From positions 13,417,206 to 13,481,205 of the forward strand of contig CM060105.1 in the NCBI GenBank assembly GCA_030522415.1: a stretch of DNA of 64,000 nt, in the 5' to 3' direction. The notes beneath the pieces were generated by a model, which had not been told where the DNA came from, did not search any database, and worked only from the letters and a program-made list of their open reading frames with translations. Source of the stretch: Channallabes apus (lineage: Eukaryota; Chordata; Actinopteri; Siluriformes; Clariidae). Positions 51,961-63,480 of this stretch are shown piece after piece (position 1 is the first letter of the stretch; each line of letters begins with the position of its first letter). Made by a program: the position numbers and the translations under genes.

Positions 51961-52432
51961 CTGCCCAAGCATAGTTCTGAGACCTTCTTGGCTTTGTGTG
52001 CACATGCTAAACAACCTTGGGGTCCAGACACCTGTAGTGCGGCGGCGTTGGTATTCTCGTTCCCATAGCGTTTTACGCAGCATCGAGTGTAGCCTTGAAA
52101 GGGAATGTCTCGGGTTACTTTGCAGTAACCCTGTTCCCTGAAAGGCGGGAACGAGATGCTGCGTCCGAATGCCACACTACCACGTGACCGGACGCCCGTT
52201 CAGACAAATTATTCTCAGGTTTGTTGCCGGCTCACCTGTATTTATAGCCTCCACCTGCATCTGATCAGATGACGTCACCTGGTAGAGGTTATATATAGCC
52301 AAAAACTTTGGCGTGTTTTCACAGCATGCTTCACGACCGGCAACGCGACAAAATGGTTCCCATAGCGTTTTACTCAGCATCTCATTCCCGCCTTTCAGGG
52401 AACAGGGTTACTGCAAAGTAACCCGAGACGTT

Positions 52433-53634
<1,202 letters not shown>

Positions 53635-53722
<88 letters not shown>
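53635..53722. repeat. TA and GA microsatellite
   Basis: About 29 TA units, then about 15 GA units, just outside the Tc1 end. Confidence 0.95.
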
Positions 53723-53725
<3 letters not shown>

Positions 53726-53778
53726 GATATACATTATATATAACAGTTAAAACCACAAGACAAAATGGATAGACTGAC

Positions 53779-53953
53779 CTTGCAGAAGTCTTCTAAAGAA
53801 TGAATTTAGAAAGGGATATTCGTTCAGCATGTGATCCTCAAAGACACATTTCCAAAACTGCTCAATACTCTGCTCTCCCTGCTTCTCCACATAGGTCAAA
53901 ATATTATGCAAACCCTGCTGCTTCTCATCCCTACTGCTTGCCTTTAACACACA
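53779..53953 (-). CDS. SP100-like gene, exon B: second half of HSR domain
   Basis: Minus strand, acceptor ATATTTCTACAG|TGTGTG and donor CTGCAAG|GTCAGT; 175 bases, phase 0 in, phase 1 out. Reads CVLKASSRDEKQQGLHNILT, then YVEKQGEQSIEQFWKCVFED and HMLNEYPFLNSFFRRLLQ. The FWKCVFEDHMLNEYP pattern matches the second half of the HSR/SP100 domain (a CARD-like helical oligomerisation domain of SP100, SP110, SP140 and AIRE). It joins exon A without a frame change. Confidence 0.75.
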
Positions 53954-54245
53954 CTGTAGAAATATTGAAAAAGAGAGAGAAAACTGAAGAGACAAAGAGA
54001 GATAACACATTCATATTTGTGTACATCATTTAAATGACACATTTATAGTTTAGATTTGTGCTTAATATTCAGCCAATCCATTTAATACATTCTTATGATG
54101 CATTGTTAGCATAGTTAGCTTTGCTAGTTTTATTAGCATTGTTAGCTGCAGCCTCTAAATGTGTGTAGGTATTCAGCTCGTCTGCCATAAACAAGTCCAC
54201 ATTCGTTATACCAAATGTTGGTGTTTTATATTCCATTATTGTATT

Positions 54246-54350
54246 CCTGCCAATTGTGGCATGGTGGTGTAGTGGTTAGCACTGTTGTGTTGCACATCCA
54301 GGGTCTGCATGTTCATGACAACGGCTCATTTCCCCCAGGGCCGCCACTTT
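54246..54350 (+). repeat. tRNA-derived SINE head
   Basis: TGGCATGGTGGTGTAGTGGTTAGCACTGTT carries an A-box-like TGGTGTAGTGG. The B box is weak (GGGTCTGCATGTTC). The text resembles the head of common fish SINEs. It is in the intron between exons A and B. Confidence 0.65.
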
Positions 54351-54609
54351 GGGTCATATTCTTAGCCTAGATATTTGCGTGCTTCCATTTTGTTTACAAA
54401 TGAAAGTAAACTGCACTGCACATATAGGTTTTCCTGATAATATCAGTAATAGACATTAATAAACACAGATCAGACACTAACATATAGACTTTACACCCTA
54501 TAATACACTACATTTATAGTAAATACAATACATTTATTGGTAAATCAAACCAATATATGACTTTTTTGAAAAAAGGAATATTATAAAATAGGCTTATTTC
54601 GTTTCTTGC

Positions 54610-54783
54610 CTGGTAGAGGTCCTCAGTTATTAGGTCATGGTCTTGGAGCTGATTAAGGAAGGTTAAGGGTTTATGGATGTTAGAAGTGATTGCTGTTTTC
54701 TTGCGGTGAAAAAAGCGAATCATCACAGGCAACGGTACCAACTCCAACAGAAGATCAATTTGGTCGCTGTCCATCTTTCTTCT
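54610..54783 (-). CDS. SP100-like gene, exon A: start codon and first half of HSR domain
   Basis: Minus strand. Acceptor TTAATTGTGCAG|AGAAG, ATG at 54774, then 55 codons (MDSDQIDLLLELVPLPVMIR, FFHRKKTAITSNIHKPLTFL, NQLQDHDLITEDLYQ) to CTACCAG|GCAAGA. The FFHRKKTAI...KPLTFLNQLQDHDLITEDLY pattern is the first half of an HSR domain. The donor is GC, not GT; CAG|GCAAGA fits the known GC-AG class. I expect a nuclear-body or chromatin-linked protein, as for SP100 relatives, which are often interferon-regulated in mammals. The gene continues with exons B to E at lower coordinates. Confidence 0.75.
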
Positions 54784-54789
54784 CTGCAC

Positions 54790-55159
54790 AATTAAACAGT
54801 ATTTACATGTATGAGTTATAAAATGTACAGTGGTATATAATAATGTACTGTATCAGCTATGCAAGACACATACCAAAGAGGCCCGTCTATATCTTAATCA
54901 TAGTGTTCATTTTTAGTGAAATAGATTATTTAGACAAAATTTTAAGCTTAGTGCTTGTGATAGCAATAACAATTGTCTAGTGATAAACAGATAAACAGTT
55001 ATACAGCTACTGGTTGAGAAAACTTGAAAGAGAGACAGCCAGACAGTCAAAGATGAAAAAGAGAGTAAAATGAACTATAGCTAGCAAAGCGGGATAGAGA
55101 ATAGAATAGAGTAGAATAGAATAAGCAAACTAAATTAAAATGCAAAATACAACACTTAC
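54790..55159. other. Intron or upstream DNA without recognised feature
   Basis: AT-rich; an AATAGA run at 55095-55122. No exon recognised. Confidence 0.4.
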
Positions 55160-55281
55160 TGCTAACAGAGTTATCAGAAAGCATCTCATAACTAACAGGA
55201 ATATCAGGAGGCATCCTGTGGCTAAAATTGCTATAAGGAAGTATCTATTGACTAACAAAGCTATCAAGAAGCATAGCATGT
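55160..55281 (-). CDS. Candidate upstream exon built of a 39-bp repeat, hydrophobic
   Basis: Minus strand. TTTTTTTTTCATAG|ACATGC is a strong acceptor and TTAGCA|GTAAGTG a good donor. The 122 bases hold about three 39-bp repeats. The ATG two bases in opens 40 codons without a stop (MLCFLIALLVNRYFLIAI, then LATGCLLIFLLVMRCFLITL, LA), almost purely hydrophobic. Phase 0 at its end joins exon A in frame (RRKMDSD). It may be an untranslated exon, a coding leader, or not an exon at all. An ordinary SP100 protein has no such segment. Confidence 0.3.
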
Positions 55282-55439
55282 CTATGAAAAAAAAATCTAG
55301 ATATAGTAACCAGAGAAAGAGATCTTCACATACACAGTTTAATAACTGTTGAAATCTAGATGTATTTACAGTTATACTGTTAACTGTTTACAGTTAACCT
55401 AGGTTAGCTAGGTCATTGTAAATGGAAACACATATAGTA

Positions 55440-55975
55440 CACAGTAGAACCTTAGATTGCGAGCATTGCTAGAAGCATGTTCAAAACACTCGTAAACCAA
55501 ATTTCCCCAAATGAATTCATGAAAACTCAAATTATTCATTCCACAGCCCATAAAAAGTAAAAATAAAACAAATTAACCTGCACTTTACCCTTGAAAAAAG
55601 TAAAAATAAATCCTGACAGATAAGTGTTTCCGTAAGTGTTTCTGCTGTGTATGTTTGTGCGTATGGGTGTTTGTGGGCGTGTGCACTGTGTATGTGTGTG
55701 CATGTGTGTGCGACACCCTCTCCCTCTTCTTGTCTTACACAATAACCCTTCCTCCTCTGTGCAGAATGATTTTCACACACACACACACCCACACACACAC
55801 ACACGCACACACACACACACACAAACAGAAACACCGCCTCACTGACACTTGGCTGCATGCACACACTAACGGACTCACTGCTGTAAAGTAAAAATAAATA
55901 AATTTAACCTGCACTTTGAAATGAATCGCGACAGAGCAGTGTGTGTGTGTGTGCGTGTGTGTGTGAGTGTGAGAA
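55440..55975. repeat. Degenerate repeat and CA/GT microsatellites
   Basis: GTAGAACCTTAGATTGCGAG and CTCGTAAACCAAATTTCCCC at 55443-55510 resemble a fish non-autonomous DNA transposon. AAATTAACCTGCACTTT occurs twice (55569 and 55900). CA and GT tracts lie at 55776-55822 and 55938-55965. Confidence 0.5.
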
Positions 55976-56149
55976 GTCAAGAGGAGGAGGTGTGTGTACG
56001 GTATAAGTGAAGGAGAGATGAGGAGGGGTGTGTGTGAAGGGGCACACACCAATAACAGCACGCTGACACTGAGAGAGAAAATGGATCTTTAACCTCTCTA
56101 ATGAGACTTTATTCAGCTTTACACCACACGCACACATCCCACTAAATAT

Positions 56150-56340
56150 TGTACATCAGATAGACGTGCAGATCATGTCTATATTGCGTCCATGACCAAT
56201 TCTGGACATCTATTCGACGTCCAAACTAGGTCCACTATTTGGACGTCCAACCATGACCCAACTTGGACGTAATTTTGACCTAATCTGGCTTATTTTTTTT
56301 GGATGTCATTTGGACGTCTATGGCAATGGCAGTAAATGTG
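56150..56340. repeat. GGACGTC-rich degenerate repeat
   Basis: GGACGTC or its relatives (GACGTCC, GGACATC, GGATGTC) occur about eight times (for example TTTGGACGTCCAA at 56240). The palindromic motif suggests the end of a DNA transposon or a short satellite. Confidence 0.5.
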
Positions 56341-56449
56341 TTTTACAAAATAGAGCCTATCAACATGATTATACATATGAATACAGATTATTTATAAACA
56401 AACAAGATTTATTATCTGTATGACTATTTATTTATTTGGTAGACTGAAT

Positions 56450-58428
56450 ATTTAGAGTCGACGTTCCGTTATACCCTAGATAACGTAGCTCCAGTTAAAG
56501 GAAAAATTATCAGAGATAAGAAACTCGCTCCCTGGTATAACGATCACACATGCACTTTAAAACAGACCGCTCGAAAATTAGAATGTAAATGGCGTCAAAC
56601 TAAATTGATAGTATTTCAAATAGCATGGAAGGAGAGCATCCAGAAATATAGAAAAGCTCTTAGTGTAGCTAGATCAACATATCTCTCCACTCTTATAGAA
56701 AATAACAAAAATAATCCTAGATTTTTATTTAATACCGTAGCCAAATTAACTAGAAATAAGACCACTGCATGAATCTCGACAAAAACATCGTGCAATAGTG
56801 AGGAATTCATGAACTTTTTTAATAAAAAATAATTTATCCAGCTGTTAAACTAACTATGTTGCATCAGAATCTAGAATACTTTACTCCCCTTGAAGAGAAT
56901 GAACTAATTTCACTCCTCTCTTCTGCAAATTCATCAACCTGTATATTAGATCCTATACCGACACATTTTCTTAAACAGATAGTACCAGTTTTAACAGAAC
57001 CGCTGTTGAGAATAATTAATTCCTCACTCAGCATTGGGTATGTTCCAAAATCTTTTAAATTAGCAGTCATTAACCCGATTATTAAGAAACCTGACCTCGA
57101 CCCCAGTCAGTTGTCTAATTACAGGCCAATATCAAACCTCCTCTTTATCTCTAAGATTCTCGAAAAGATAGTAGCAGAACAGCTATGCTCATACAGTATC
57201 TACATAGAAATAGCATACATGAACTGTATCAGTCAGGATTTAGGCCTCATCACAGCACAGAAACAGCACTCGTTAAAGTAGTAAATGATCTCCTATTGGC
57301 TTCTGATCAGGGTTGTGTAACTATGCTTGTATTACTTGACCTCAGTGCAGCGTTTGACATCATTGATCATGCTATTCTTCTTCGCAGATTAGAAAATGTA
57401 GTAGGAATTAAGGGTGTAGCCCTCTCCTGGCTCAGATCCTATTTGACCGATCGTTATCAGTATGTAGACATAAATGGTGACTATTCTGCATGCTCTCTAG
57501 TGGAGTTTGGTGTCCCTTTACATGCTTCCTCTGGGCAACATAATCCGTAAACATGGTATTAGTATTCATTGTTATGCTGACAACACACAGTTATATGTCT
57601 CATCAAAATCAGATGAGAAAATCCAGCTCACTAAAGTTGAGTAATGTGTGCAGGAAATAAGAGATTGTGCTACTTAACTTCCTACTGCTTCATCCTGATA
57701 CCTGTAAGACAGAAGTTTTAGTCATAGGACCGCATTCAGCTAGAAGTAAGATTTTAGATCACACTGTACCTTTACAGTAGATGGCCTTTCTGTTCCATCA
57801 AGTGCAACAGTAAAAGATCTCAGTGTGATTATAGATTCCAGACTTTCATTTGAAGCTCATGTAGCTAACATTACCAGGATAGCATTCTTTCACCTCAGAA
57901 ATATTGCCAAGATAAGAAATATACTGTCGCTAAACGATGCAGGAAAACTAGTTCATGCTTTTATCACCTCTATGTTGGACTATTGTAATGACTTACTGTC
58001 TGGTTGTTCAGCTAGGTGCATACATAAATAAGCTCCAGTTAGTCCAGAATGCAGCAGCAAGAGTCCTCACTAGAATCAGAAGATATGAGCACATCACACC
58101 TATCTTATCTGCACTTCATTGGCTCCCCGGAAAATTTCGCATTGGTTTTAAAATACTACTTTTGACATAGAAAGCATTAAATGGTCTCGCACCGCAGTAT
58201 CTGAGTGAATTGCTAGTGTCCTACGATCCGCCATGCCTACTTCGATCAAAGGATGCAGGCTGCTTATCAGTACTGCGTATTATGAAAACTACAGTTGGGG
58301 GCAGAGCTTTTTCTTACAAAGCCCCAAAATTATGGAATAGTCTTCCAATTAATGTTCGGGACTCAGACACAGTTTCAGTGTTTAAGTCTAGGCTGAAAAC
58401 CTATTTATTTAGCCAAGCATTTTCATAA
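56450..58428 (+). pseudogene. L2-type LINE reverse transcriptase, broken
   Basis: The pieces are 56856-57281 (DPIPTHFLKQIVPVL, NYRPISNLLFISKILEKIVA), 57185-57550 (YQSGFRPHHSTETALVKVVN, LLDLSAAFDIIDHAILL with the first Asp) and a short piece around 57575. There the catalytic box reads YADN instead of YADD (TATGCTGACAAC). The stretch GVPQGS..LGPLLF between is deleted after VEFGVP. C-terminal pieces at 57825-58428 (FHLRNIAKIRNILS, VQNAAARVLTR, LHWLPGKFRIGFK, KLWNSLPINVRDS) are typical for L2. Stops are numerous. Confidence 0.88.
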
Positions 58429-58845
58429 ATAGATTAGCCTTAGGTAAAGGAGCAGATCTGGGGGACTCATGGACGTAGAGTATTATGGTGAACTGGTATG
58501 TTTAGATGCTGTCTTCCTCACTCTCATTGATCACTCAGGTTTGTTGACAGTGAGGTGATTGTTTGCTTTACATCTCAGGGAGCCCTCATGTTTGTGTTTC
58601 CTTCTGGCTCTCCCTTTTAGTTTATCTCTCATAGTTTGTCCTGCCGGAGTCTCTGCTTGCACTCTACAGTAAATATACATTCACATTATACATTATATGA
58701 CTGTGACCATACCTAATTGCCATCTCTCCTCTTCTTCTCTTCCTCCCCCTCTTTCTCTTCCCTCTTTCCCCCTGTCTCCCCCTTTCACTCTTTCTCTCTC
58801 TCTCTGTCGAGCTACACATGCCCTCCGGACCTGTCTGACCCATCC

Positions 58846-58998
58846 TGGTGCCTGGCTTCTGCTTGGAGATTTTGTCACATGGATGCCCCATGTGTCTGGT
58901 GCCCGGCTTCTGCTTGGAGATTTCTTCACATGGATGCCCCGTGTGTCTGGTGCCCGGCTTCTGCTTGGAGATTTCGTCACATGGATGCCCTGTGTGGC
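58846..58998. repeat. 51-bp minisatellite in the L2 3' region
   Basis: Three copies of TGGTGCCCGGCTTCTGCTTG... with a 51-base period (starts at 58846, 58897 and 58948), two almost identical and the third diverging at the end. A multiple of three keeps the frame open in all copies. Confidence 0.9.
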
Positions 58999-59627
58999 TC
59001 TTTGGTATGCGTCTGGTGCCTGGGGATGATTCTCTCTACCTAGACGATGGTTCTGGCCTCGACTCGTGTTGGCAACTATTTCTCTGGGGACTTGACATTC
59101 CGATAGTTCTGGACTGGAATTTCCTACAAGTCTACCTGAGTCTCCAATAACTACATGGACTCCATATTAACATCAACTAACATCAACTGTTATAGCTGAC
59201 CTGCCTGCCACCTAACACACTGTATAAATGCATATAATTTCATGCAGATAATTTTTCACCCAAATGAGGATGGGTTCCCTGTTGAGTCTGGTTCCTCTCA
59301 AGGTTTCTTCCTATCACCATCTCAGGGAGTTTTTCCTTGCCACTGTCGCCCTCGGCTTGCTCACCAGGGACAAACTGACATTTTGATTAACACGCATTCA
59401 CATTCCATACAAACTTAAATACTTCTTTTGATTGTGTAAAGCTGCTTTGAGGCAATGTCAATTGCTAAAAGTGCTATACAAATAAAATTGAATTGAATAG
59501 ACCATATGTTTTTTTTTGTTTTTTTTATTTACATTTTCCTGTTTTCCTTTAACAGTTTTTATTTCATTTAAAGTAGCCTATTAATAAAATTATTTATTTT
59601 GTTTATTTTATATTGTATTTAAAAAAA

Positions 59628-59633
<6 letters not shown>

Positions 59634-59701
<68 letters not shown>

Positions 59702-59720
59702 TTTATATATATATATATAA
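59634..59720. repeat. AT microsatellite
   Basis: About 30 TA units, then ATTTTTTTATATATATATATA. Confidence 0.95.
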
Positions 59721-59889
59721 AAATAAAGCCTAGCCTATCCACCTTATGTGTAGCCTAGCCTATCCACCTTATTCCTATCTTACAAAAGAACCGACAGATG
59801 CAAAAAAGTCAAGGACAGACAGCTCTATATCAAGCTAGGCAAAGAGAAGCCTATAGAAGACAATATAAATTCCTTGATCAAGTATGATT

Positions 59890-60072
59890 TCAACCAATCA
59901 AAAACCAGTCAGCATCACTCTGATTGGCTGAAACGAGCACATCATCATAAATGCCACTCTGATTGGCCAAGGCAACACCAGGCATTTGGCGGCTTGGCGC
60001 GAGTCAGAGCCGTAGTGTTCTGGACGGCACAGCTTTACAGATCGCTGGTGAACCCGTTTCCTCGAAATTGAA
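59890..60072 (+). promoter_or_regulatory. CCAAT/E2F-like promoter region with first-exon donor
   Basis: CCAAT boxes lie at 59893 (direct), 59922 and 59962 (inverted, GATTGG). TTTGGCGGC and TTGGCGCGAG at 59985-60002 resemble E2F sites. About 70 bases later CTCGAAATTGAAG|GTAAGT is a splice donor on the plus strand. The spacing and GC-rich text suggest a real promoter with a first exon near 60005-60072. It could fire both ways. Confidence 0.5.
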
Positions 60073-60163
60073 GGTAAGTTCAGTCAGCATTTATTTCAAT
60101 GTCCATGTGTACGTATAGTCTTTGGAGGTATTGTCTTACGATAAAGCTGCGAATGGTCAAGGG

Positions 60164-61047
60164 CAAAGGTGGAAAGAGTAATAAAATTTTGTACTCAGGT
60201 ACAAGTACTGTCACTTCAGTGAAATTTTACTTAAGTACAAGTAAAGTTACCATTATAAAAATCTACTCAAGTAAAAGTAAAAAGTAGCTCATTAAAAAAT
60301 TTACTCAGCGTAAAAGTTACCGAGTTACTTTTTTATTTAAATTTTTTTAACAGCGGGGGTAGGATGAGGCATTCTAGCGTAGTTCAAAAAAGATGAGCAG
60401 ATATAAATCTCAAACTAGTTGTTTTTAACTGAAGGAACATCTTTGCATAATAAGGCTGTTGTCTTTGTTGTGCTTGAAAATCAAAGTGGTCAAAAATACA
60501 GGTACCTTCCTGGACTCCCTAAACCAAAAACAGTGAAATTATCTACAAATATATACAAAGACCAACCAAACCAAAGGGACAAAGCAATAATCAAAGTCAA
60601 TGGGAGGCAAAAAGTCAAAAGCAGAATACACAACCAAATATCTAAACGCCAAAATCACAACCTCTTTCATCTTTCCGGCGTCTCTCTCCGGTTTATATAT
60701 GGTCGATGACGTCACTCTCAGGGCGGAAGTGACCGTGTGGAAGATCAGGTAGCTGCCGATGTCAGAAAACCTGGAATGGAGTCTGGAGCGGCGCTCGGCC
60801 AGGACATGATACACACACGCGAGCGCAAAAGCATAATATTTGTATTATTTTAGCATTTTCATTCATTTATTTTTTACTCAGTAGCGAATATGATTTAAAA
60901 CGTAGCGAATTACAATACTTCAAACAAAACTTAAGTAAAAGTAAAATTACAGATTTTAAAAACTACTTTAAAAAGTAGAAATATACAAAAAAAAACTACT
61001 CAATTACAGTAACGCGAGTAAATGTAATTCGTTACTTTCCACCTCTG
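60164..61047. mobile_element. hAT-type miniature element (second family)
   Basis: CAAAGGTGGAAAGAGTAATA at the left and, inverted, CAGAGGTGGAAAGTAACGAA at the right, each leading into many AAGTAAAAGTA-type repeats. The 8-bp GTCAAGGG (60156-60163) and CTCAAGGG (61048-61055) flank it with one mismatch. 884 bp, no transposase. This terminal text is common in fish hAT relatives. Confidence 0.8.
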
Positions 61048-61083
61048 CTCAAGGGTCACAGCACGCATTTTTTCGTTTTGCAG

Positions 61084-61163
61084 AGTTCATCAAGGGGAAC
61101 GTGTCTGAGCACCTCAAGCATGCGCCACAGAGAATAGGAGGTGGAGGATTCGCAATGCCCTGA
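61084..61163 (+). CDS. Candidate last exon downstream of the 60.0 kb promoter
   Basis: CGTTTTGCAG|AGTTC is an acceptor with a T-rich tract. The frame that follows reads FIKGNVSEHLKHAPQRIGGG and GFAMP, stop at 61161-61163. Joined to the donor at 60073 (LEIE-E-FIKG) the frame is open for some codons, but no ATG was found before a stop in that first exon. Not a protein I recognise. Confidence 0.25.
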
Positions 61164-61866
61164 TGAGCCTATGCCATGATGAGTATTAAAATAGTTTAAA
61201 GTAGTCCAATAAATTGTCTTTATATGTTTGATGCGATTCAAGGCATATTGTTTTTTTTTTATAACGTTTGAAATAGCGATTATTGAATTGTGATTTATTT
61301 GAATATTGTTGTATGTACAGTGGGTGCACAGGCAGTATGCAACTTCTACCGTCGCCGGTGTATGGCGTGTATGGCGTCAGCATTTGGGTTTGTGCGTTTG
61401 CTGGCTTTTACCGCTGAGTGGCGCTATATAACTATAGGCTGACGCCTCAGGCATCAGTTCGTTCTCTTCAGGCTTAATGAGGCGCAGGTCGTCCACAGCT
61501 GCACGTCATTGCAGATAAAATAAAGTGAAACATTGTAAATAAACGAATTCATAATCACAGTAGTAACATTACAGTACAAATTTATAATTAAAATTAAATT
61601 CAGTTTTTTAGGATCGAATTTAAGCAACGTAAACATTGTAAACTGTTTAATTACAGTAGAAAGGCTACACGTGTAGGGTCTTGTGTCATCTTATATTTTG
61701 TGTTCTTTAAATTTGTAGCTTTTATAAGACTCTACTTTTATTTAGGTGCACACACAATGACGAAAAAACTTTATGATTTTATTAAATAAATAAAGTAAAC
61801 GGGGTTCTGTATTGATTTTGGTGAACTTGAGCGCGTCAGAAAATTAACCCAAACTCCGTGGGTATA
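61164..61866. other. Stretch without recognised gene
   Basis: AT-rich, short frames only. AATAAA occurs near 61516 and 61786 on the plus strand. Confidence 0.4.
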
Positions 61867-63478
61867 CAGTGGTGTGAAAAACTATTTGCCCCCCTCCTGA
61901 TTTCTTAATCTTTTGCATGTTTGTCACACAAAATGTTTCTGATCATCAAACACATTTAACTATTAGTCAAAGATAACACAAGTAAACACAAAATGCAGTT
62001 TTTAAATGAGGGGTTTTATTATTTATGGAGAAAAAAAATCCAAACCTACATGGCCCTGTGTGAAAAAGTAATTGCCCCCTGAACCTAATAACTGGTTGGG
62101 CCACCCTTAGCAGCAATAACTGCAATCAAGCGTTTGCGATAACTTGCAACGAGTCTTTTACAGCGCTCTGGAGGAATTTTGGCCCACTCATCTTTGCAGA
62201 ATTGTTGGTATTTGAGGGTTCTCTAGCATGAACCGCCTTTTTAAGGTCATGCCACAACATCTCAATAGGATTCAGGTCAGGACTTTGACAAGGCCACTCC
62301 AAAGTCTTCATTTTGTTTTTCTTCAGCCATTCAGAGGTGGATTTGCTGGTGTGTTTTGGGTCATTGTCCTCCTGCAGCACCCAAGATCGCTTCAGCTTGA
62401 GTTGACGAACAGATGGCCGGACATTCTCCTTCAGGATTTTTTGGTAGACCGTAGAATTCATGGTTCCATCTATCACAGCAAGCCTTCCAGGTCCTGAAGC
62501 AGCAAAACAACCCCAGACCATCACACTACCACCACCATATTTTACTGTTGGTATGATGTTCTTTTTCTGAAATGCTGTGTTACTTTTACGCCAGATGTAA
62601 CGGGACACGCACCTTCCAAAAAGTTAAACTTTTGTCTCATCGGTCCACAAGGTATTTTCCCAAAAGTCTTGGCAATCATAGAGATGTTTTTTTGCAAAAT
62701 TGAGACGAGCCTTAATGTTCAATATGCTTAAAAGTGGTTTGCGCCTTGGAAATCTGCCATGCAGGCCGTTTTTGCCCAGTCTCTTTCTTATGGTGGAGTC
62801 GTGAACACTGACCTTAATTGAGGCAAGTGAGGCCTGCAGTTCTTTAGATGTTGTCCTGGGGTCTTTTGTGGCCTCTCGGATGGGTTGTCTCTGCGCTCTT
62901 GGGGTAATTTTGGTCGGCCGGCCACTCCTGGGAAGGTTCACCACTGTTCCATGTTTTTGCCATGTGTGGATAATGGCTCTCACTGTGGTTCGCTGGAGTC
63001 CCAAAGCTTTAGAAATGGATTTATAACCTTTACCAGACTGATAGATCTCAATTACTTTTGTTCTGATTTGTTCCTGAATTTCTTTGGATCTTGGCATGAT
63101 GTCTAGCTTTTGAGGTGCTTTTGGTCTACTTCTCTGTGTCAGGTAGCTCCTATTTAAGTGATTTCTTGATTGAAACAGGTGTGGCAGTAATCAGGCCTGG
63201 GGGTGACTACAGAAATTGAACTCAGGTGTGATAAACCACAGTTAAGTTATTTTTTAACAAGGGGGGGCAATCACTTTTTCACACAGGGCCATGTTGATTT
63301 GGAGGTTTTTTTTCTCCCTTAATAACGTAAACCTTCATTTAAAAACTGCATTTTGTGTTCAATTATGATATCTTTGACTAATAGTTAACGGTTTTTGATG
63401 AGCAGAAACATTTAAGTGTGACAAACATGCAAAAGAATAAGAAATCAGGAAGGGGGCAAATAGTTTTTCACACCACTG
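61867..63478 (-). mobile_element. Tc1-like element, nearly complete
   Basis: 1612 bp between TA dinucleotides. CAGTGGTGTGAAAAACTATT stands at both ends, inverted, and inverted similarity extends over about 200 bp. Same family as the nested copy at 37155-53634. It carries one minus-strand transposase gene. Confidence 0.93.
62126..63097 (-). pseudogene. Tc1-like transposase with a single nonsense codon
   Basis: ATG at 63097 opens 157 codons: helix-turn-helix 1 (MPRSKEIQEQIRTKVIEIYQ, GLQRTTVRAII), GRPTKI-type hook, second helix-turn-helix ([14 protein letters not shown]), and the first catalytic Asp in LWTDETKV. A TAA (62622-62624) stands where Glu is usual (KVELFG). The frame then goes on: [17 protein letters not shown], second Asp in QEDNDPKHTS and the third acidic residue in SPDLNPIEMLWHDLK. 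Past the end, GPKFLQSAVKDSL is slightly altered. One base change would explain the break, so the decay is slight. Confidence 0.92.
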
Positions 63479-63480
63479 TA

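Larger units (their letters stand above)
48174..52432 (+). mobile_element. DIRS-type tyrosine-recombinase retrotransposon, decayed
   Basis: The block 48187-48360 recurs inverted at 52208-52380, and parts of both ends are repeated again at 52060-52140, as in the inverted terminal repeats and internal complementary region of DIRS elements. Between them lie fragments of Gag, RT, RNase H and a tyrosine recombinase in that order, full of stops. It sits in the Tc1 at GAGGGTT/TTCTAG; its first bases were separated by Gypsy-3. Confidence 0.85.
56450..59498 (+). mobile_element. L2-type LINE, 5'-truncated and mutated
   Basis: Starts within the linker between endonuclease and RT (STFRYTLDNVAPVKGKIIRD), holds a broken RT, and has about 1 kb of 3' region ending with GTGCTATACAAATAAAATTG and ATTGAATTGAAT, the tail of fish L2-type LINEs. 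Its tail differs from the TTTGAA tail of the other LINE in the window. Confidence 0.9.

Noticed and set aside
55532..56137. Several frames over 70 codons around 55.6-56.1 kb
   Set aside because: They translate CA/GT microsatellites in different frames and strands; no shared protein motif.
58664..59043. Frames of about 100 codons with Ser/Leu/Pro runs
   Set aside because: They translate a CT-rich tract and the 51-bp minisatellite of the L2 3' region.
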